DNA from: Unio delphinus
Taxonomy: Eukaryota; Mollusca; Bivalvia; Unionida; Unionidae
NCBI GenBank assembly: GCA_029339505.1
Contig: JAQISU010000003.1
Coordinates: 14,721,001-14,785,000 of the forward strand
DNA length: 64,000 nt
Direction of reading: 5' to 3'
The notes below the pieces were generated by a model that worked only from the letters and a program-made list of their open reading frames with translations, had not been told where the DNA came from and made no database searches. Of this stretch, positions 59,346-64,000 are shown in pieces (the first letter of the stretch is position 1; each line of letters starts with the position of its first letter). The position numbers and the translations under genes are program-made.

Positions 59346-60165
59346 TGTCCGGCTTCGTTTTGCAGATCAGTGTATAGTCTAAAAGGAACTAAATACCTCC
59401 AAGGACTGTGAGATACTCCAAAGAAGACCTGAACCGACTGCCCCTCTGGGAAATATCTTGGGGTATTCGACCCATCAAGAAACATTATGTATCCTTAGAG
59501 TTTACATGAAGCAATCACTAATCATGTCCAAATACATTCTTAAGGGGAACAATTAAACCAAGGAGCATGCAACAAAATATTTCGAAGTTAAATAGTCCAG
59601 AGACCTCTCTTGGAAAAAGGCACACAGACAAGATAGAGATAAGAGGGAAGAGTAACCTTAGTTTCCGGCGCCAGAATCTACACATCAACAATGAGGACGT
59701 AAAGAGTTCAGCATATCTCATTCTGGTTCGACCAGGTCATGAGTATTGCTCGACTGTGTGGAACCGACATAATAAAGATCTAATACATACGATAGAGATG
59801 GTTCAGATGAGAGCTGATAGATTTACCACAAATAAAATATCGTAACTGTAGTGTCAGTGCAATGCTGAACCATCTCCAGTGGGAATCCCTCGAATGCAGT
59901 CGAACTAAGGTCCAGCTGACTATATTGTACAAGATTGGGAGCAGCCTAGTGGACATACAAGCGGAAAAATACCTGACTCTGAAATATTGTCAATCTACGG
60001 CAAATGATCGGGAAATTTCCAATTAAAGTCAACATCGACACATTGTTTACGTTCAGCTTCTTCGCATGTATAAAAGGGACTTGGAACAAGTTACCACCAA
60101 TAATTGCAGAAGCTCCTGACTCGGTATCATACAAGCAGAAGCTTTCCAAACTCACATTCGAATGA
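59346..60165 (+). pseudogene. CR1/Jockey-type LINE C-terminal remnant in the inverted unit
   Basis: It contains RLRFADQCIV then KELNTSKDCEILQ, a 92-codon frame at 59,567-59,845 with YLILVRPGHEYCSTVWN, then MLNHLQWESLECSRTKVQ and LTILYKIGSSLVDIQAEKY. The end GTWNKLPPIIAEAPDSVSYK stops at TGA 60,163-60,165. Same lesions as in the array. Confidence 0.88.
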
Positions 60166-60229
60166 ACTAGTCAGCTAGAAGTTCGACCTAGTCATTCTCA
60201 GAGTGATGTCGGTTGATATTCTCTATATC

Positions 60230-60437
60230 CAGTGGCGTAGCGATGGGGGTGGCAGGTGTGGCATTCGTCCCGGGCGCCCATGGCTAGGGGGCGCCATATG
60301 GGGCCCAAATCAGCCCAAAGTATCAACATAACTGAGAAACAGGGGCAGCCGGGGGCGCAAATTTGGGTGTTTTGCATTGGGATCCTCACATTTGAGATTC
60401 TTTTTCCTGGACGCCAAATATCTTCGCTATGCCACTG
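60230..60437. mobile_element. hAT-type MITE in the inverted unit, 208 bp
   Basis: It is flanked by TCTATATC (complement of GATATAGA) at 60,222-60,229 and 60,438-60,445, so it is the same insertion event as in the array. Confidence 0.92.
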
Positions 60438-60571
60438 TCTATATCATCACTACTACGGTAGCCGGATTAGTTTGAGGATGAAGGGACTAAAACGTACACT
60501 AACACTCTTTTACTGATTTATCTTTCATAGTTAAACAATTATTCTAAATACATAAATTTAAAACAAGCAAG

Positions 60572-60599
60572 TAAATAAATAAATAAATAAATAAATAAA
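60572..60599. repeat. (AAAT)7 microsatellite
   Basis: A tetranucleotide run between the inverted unit and the 22-bp satellite. Confidence 0.93.
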
Positions 60600-60738
60600 G
60601 CTCTACGCCCTCTTCTCTGGATTTAAGATGTTCTCTGAAGATTTTTGAAGCATTCAATAATTTATCTTTACAACTCGTTTATGCTAGCTTCCCTCGATGT
60701 CGTCGGTAATTTTATGCATAGGGCCACTAATCGTTTAC

Positions 60739-61287
60739 ATATCTTATATACACTATATACATATCTTATATACACTATATACATATCTTATATACACTAT
60801 GTACATATCTTATATACACTATATACATATCTTATATACACTATATACATATCTTATATACACTATGTACATATCTTATATACACTATATACATATCTTA
60901 TATACACTATATACATATCTTATATACACTATATACATATCTTATATACACTATGTACATATCTTATATACACTATATACATATCTTATATACACTATAT
61001 ACATATCTTATATACACTATGTACATATCTTATATACACTATGTACATATCTTATATACACTATGTACATATCTTATATACACTATATACATATCTTATA
61101 TACACTATATACATATCTTATATACACTATATACATATCTTATATACACTATATACATATCTTATATACACTATATACATATCTTATATACACTATATAC
61201 ATATCTTATATACACTATATACATATCTTATATACACTATATACATATCTTATATACACTATATACATATCTTATATACACTATATA
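60739..61287. repeat. 22-bp satellite, about 25 copies
   Basis: The unit is a 22-bp block containing ATATCTTATATACACTAT followed by ATAC or GTAC. Copies are identical except at this one A/G site. Because 22 is not a multiple of three and the unit has no stop in any + frame, three long overlapping frames (up to 235 codons, Tyr/Ile/His-rich) are open across it. They are not genes. Confidence 0.97.
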
Positions 61288-61954
61288 ACCATAAGTTACT
61301 AATTAAGGCACCAGTTTTATTTCGGGTAAATGTTGAAAATGCTTACGGGTAAGCTATTTTAAAAAATGGACCAATGAATTTCACGTATCAAAACATGACC
61401 GTACTCAAATAAAATATACATCTTCTTAAAATTAATATCACTGCAATGAATCGGATAACCAGTTTCTCGGCTGATAATGTCCAATGATTTTTGCGAGAGT
61501 CAGATGACATGGTTACCATATTGTCAAGAACCATGGGATTGGATCTATGGTAGCAAATATGACTGCATTAATATCAATTGTTTTCTGGTGCTTGGCAACT
61601 TACAGGTGTTGACTTAAAAACTTTATTGTGGATTATTTATTACTTTTCGTAATAACACGTGGTTTTGTTTAAACAGTCTGTGATCGACATGCACTTTCAT
61701 GACCATGTTTGTGCCGCAGTTGTTACGGAAATCCTGTCGCCACCCCACCCAACCCACCTTTGTCACAAGTGGCTACACATGCGTTGTTTAATTCTCTCAG
61801 ATAAGTTTCTGCTATTGGAGAGTACAGGTGACAGAACTTATGCCATTGATGTAGCATCTAATTTTCAGATTGATCCACACTTTATACTGTACATACATCA
61901 AGTTCCAAACGTTAGGATAAGCATATCATCGTACTGTTTTTCTCTCCCTTACTA
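61288..61954. other. No gene seen
   Basis: A 98-codon frame at 61,659-61,955 has no recognisable domain and ends at the SINE target duplication. I do not support it as a gene. Confidence 0.45.
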
Positions 61955-62278
61955 ACCGCTCCGGTGGCCTAGTGGTTAGAGCGTCCGCCCCGGAAGCGGG
62001 AGGTCGTCGGTTCGATCCCCGGCCGAGTCATACCAAAGACTTACAAAAATGGTACTACCAGCTGCCTCGCTTGATGCTCAGCATTAAGAGGTTAGTGTTA
62101 GGACTGGTCGGCCTGGTGTCAGGATAATGTGACTGGGTGAGACATCATGCTACATGTCTGCGGCATGATGTCTCAGTGCTAGACATCACTATAAACTGCC
62201 TCAATGCAGACATCGTAGCGATATGACTGAAAAATTGTTAAAGCTACGTTAAAAATCCTAATCAAACAAACAAACAAA
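61955..62278 (+). mobile_element. tRNA-derived SINE, 324 bp, with perfect 13-bp target duplication
   Basis: The target duplication CTCTCCCTTACTA is at 61,942-61,954 and 62,279-62,291. The head is tRNA-like, with A box TGGCCTAGTGG and B box GGTTCGATCCC. A body follows with GTGACTGGGTGAGACATCAT, and the tail ends ACGTTAAAAATCC(TAAT)CAAACAAACAAAC. The sequence resembles tRNA-derived SINEs seen widely in bivalves and other molluscs. The family name is not assigned. The full length and exact duplication suggest a fairly recent insertion. Confidence 0.93.
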
Positions 62279-62291
62279 CTCTCCCTTACTA

Positions 62292-62562
62292 CAACACCGT
62301 TAGAGTATCGCCCCTTGCATAACCTGGAATCTACATAGCGTCCGTTTATAGATCTTTTCCAAACCTCAGATGATTTAATCTGGAAAATAAATGTATGTTA
62401 ATAATTTAATATAGACCAATAACAATAAATAGTCATGTAATATCTTCATTGTCAGTGTCTTTATTTATTCTCCGATCGCTAACGTTAAGACACCATAGCG
62501 TGATAGCACTCCAGTATACATGGGTATTACTGCAATATAGATTCTGAAATTCAAACGTTAGA
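62292..62562. other. No gene seen
   Basis: Unique sequence between the SINE and the ORF at 62,563. Confidence 0.5.
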
Positions 62563-62772
62563 ATGAGGTACCTGGGATGTGCGTATCTAACGTTCGAGCA
62601 TTGTGCAGATTGTGGTAAAAATATGACGGTCATTGTACATAGCCGTATTGCACACGTGGTTTCATGTTACGGATTGTCTAGCAAAGAAAGAAAACTTGAA
62701 GATACGAAGAAATTGCCTCCAGTGACAAAAAGTAGTGAAATTGATACTTACAAAATGGAAGAAACTAATTAA
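62563..62772 (+). CDS. Hypothetical 69-codon ORF or terminal exon related to the array micro-ORF
   Basis: The frame opens with MRYLGCAYLTFEHCADCG and ends SKERKLEDTKKLPPVTKSSE, then IDTYKMEETN and TAA. From Lys-40 onward it aligns with the array micro-ORF (RKERKLEDAMKLPPVKTM in the edge copy), including synonymous differences (TTG/CTG, CCA/CCT). TCTAG immediately precedes the homologous part, so the true start may be a splice acceptor at about 62,678. There is no known domain. It could be the last exon of a host gene whose copies were carried into the array, or a conserved piece of an unrecognised repeat. Confidence 0.35.
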   Translation: MRYLGCAYLTFEHCADCGKNMTVIVHSRIAHVVSCYGLSSKERKLEDTKKLPPVTKSSEIDTYKMEETN

Positions 62773-64000
62773 GAAAAAATTATTTTTCGTCTTTTTTTCT
62801 TTCTTTCTTTTATAATGATATTTTCAGCAGTAATGTTATGGAAACACGGTACTATTTGATTATCCAAAGACCTTAACGATATCTTGGTGATTTTAAACAT
62901 ACACAGTCATAGATAACAATGATATAATCTCGAAGAGGACAAAACCATGTAATCAGCTACATTTAACATGATAACTCTGCTGGAACTGAACAGCAAAAAG
63001 GGTTATCCTGTCACATATGCATTTTCGATGGTGTGTATCATATTTGTAATAAAACAGACATCATTTAAAAAAAATACAACATGTGATCTAGATTTGAATT
63101 AAAATAATCTCACATGTTGCCAAGAGAGTCGAGACTCTGCAACTTTTAAAGTCGGATAGAAACAAGAACTATTACATAATGCACAATTCACTGTAAGTTT
63201 TGTTGTTTGTTTCTTTGTTAACAACATTTCAAGATCAGCCAACCTGGAGCTGTACAACTGGTACCGCTATAACTATAACCCAACTTTTTTCCCCTCAATA
63301 ACCTGTGATATAACTCTGGACTGCAGAAGTAACAGGTTTACTTAGTCTCGCTTGTCAAAAACAATTTTGTAAGGTACCACCCTACACCTTATATTAATGA
63401 GTATGTAAAGATCATTGAACTGTTCAACTCCTGTTCCATATTTGTGCTTTACTATCAAACTATTTGTTTTACAATACTGTGAATTGCTATAACAATGAGT
63501 TTGCTTTTATTCATATCAACAATCACTTACCTTCCCATGGATACTATGGGATAAATTACATTATACTATGATGTTATAACTAGGTTAAAGGTCATTGAAC
63601 TGACCAGTATCTAAATCGCCTACTTCAGAAAGGAGAATTCAGCTAAATTTAATTAGTAGTCAAAGAACTTAACATCAGAGACACGTGGACATGCCACAGT
63701 CTTATTATAAAGTATCAGCTTTCAACCCTTTGCACTGACTACAGATACATGAGATCAATATCTACCAATACTTGCCTAAAGGTCAAGTTTACCCATCCTC
63801 TTAGTAACACACATAGAAAGCTTCCAACTTTTGAATAACAATTGCAATTAATTAAATATGTAAATGTATCACCAATTATAGTGCTAAGTAGTTCCGTTGG
63901 ATTTGGAGTGAAATTTGGGGAATACGATAAAGAAAAATGTCAAAAATAAACAACAATTGTGGAGTTAAAAAAACAAAATGAATGTGTGCCTCTGAAAATA
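62773..64000. other. No gene seen
   Basis: AT-rich sequence with a TTTCTTTCTTTCTTT run near 62,790-62,810. No feature could be supported. Confidence 0.5.

Larger units (their letters stand above)
57497..60533 (-). repeat. Solitary inverted copy of the array unit
   Basis: One unit of about 3.04 kb in the opposite orientation. It runs on the + strand: micro-ORF 57,515-57,649, tRNA-Glu 57,761, TAA/CTA tract (here mostly CTA-type, 57,960-58,061), AT-rich part, RT remnant (now on -), LINE remnant (+), MITE 60,230-60,437, ending near TTTCATAGT. It lacks the roughly 280-bp block with the TATA-like motif that joins the two ends in tandem units. It has no AAGGC repeats, like unit 2, and carries private substitutions. 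Confidence 0.95.

Noticed and set aside
60645..61352. A 235-codon Tyr/Ile/His-rich open frame
   Set aside because: It is produced by a 22-bp satellite that lacks stops in all + frames; other frames over the same DNA are equally open.
61659..61955. A 98-codon + strand frame upstream of the SINE
   Set aside because: There are no recognisable domains, and its 3' end runs into the SINE target duplication; likely chance.
61965..62030. A genuine tRNA gene at the head of the SINE
   Set aside because: The acceptor arm does not close, the anticodon loop lacks U33, and the sequence is part of a longer retroposon with target duplication and tail.

Overview
Organism and content. This is a eukaryotic, AT-rich, gene-poor window. 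The best clue to the lineage is a set of tRNA-derived SINEs with a CAAACAAACAAAC-type tail (61,955-62,278; 15,134-15,380; fragment 9,719-9,800). Their style is familiar from mollusc genomes, so a bivalve or gastropod is my best guess, by inference only. I could not recognise any intact host protein-coding gene. The window holds retroelement relics, MITEs, microsatellites, tRNA-Glu genes and one large tandem array.

Left part (1-18,231). A small hAT-type MITE with a perfect 8-bp target duplication lies at 47-213. A degraded CR1/L2-like LINE (+ strand) covers about 3,165-5,560. A degraded RTE-type endonuclease/reverse-transcriptase element (- strand) covers about 7,750-5,660. Both LINEs carry internal deletions. 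Long stretches show only microsatellites. One intact dispersed tRNA-Glu(UUC) gene is at 14,351. Two decayed tRNA-Glu copies lie at 17,647 and 17,989, just before the array.

Tandem array (18,232-55,076). A repeat unit of about 3.3 kb occurs roughly eleven times. Intervals between successive tRNAs are mostly 3,311-3,332 bp. Each complete unit holds, on the - strand, a tRNA-Glu(UUC) gene with A box, B box and oligo-T terminator, and a 44-codon micro-ORF. It also holds a 208-bp hAT-type MITE flanked by the 8-bp duplication GATATAGA, the C-terminal part of a CR1/Jockey-type reverse transcriptase (- strand), a second and unrelated-looking RT remnant on the + strand, and a (CTA)n(TAA)n tract whose length varies. 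Nine array tRNAs read identically. One (42,211) has a damaged T-stem, and the outermost left copy (18,394) is a pseudogene. One unit (42,211-46,906) contains a shuffled 1.4-kb insert with at least four junctions and no tRNA of its own.

Right part (55,077-64,000). The array stops inside the LINE remnant and is followed by a 15-bp inverted scrap of the same unit. A solitary copy of the unit lies in inverted orientation at 57,497-60,533, with its own tRNA-Glu at 57,761. Next come a 22-bp satellite (about 25 copies), a SINE with a perfect 13-bp target duplication, and a 69-codon ORF whose C-terminus resembles the array micro-ORF.

How it fits together. The simplest reading is that a tRNA-Glu gene and neighbouring transposon debris were amplified together as a tandem block and kept similar by unequal exchange. 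The diverged left edge, the sub-families of units and the inverted outlier record this history.
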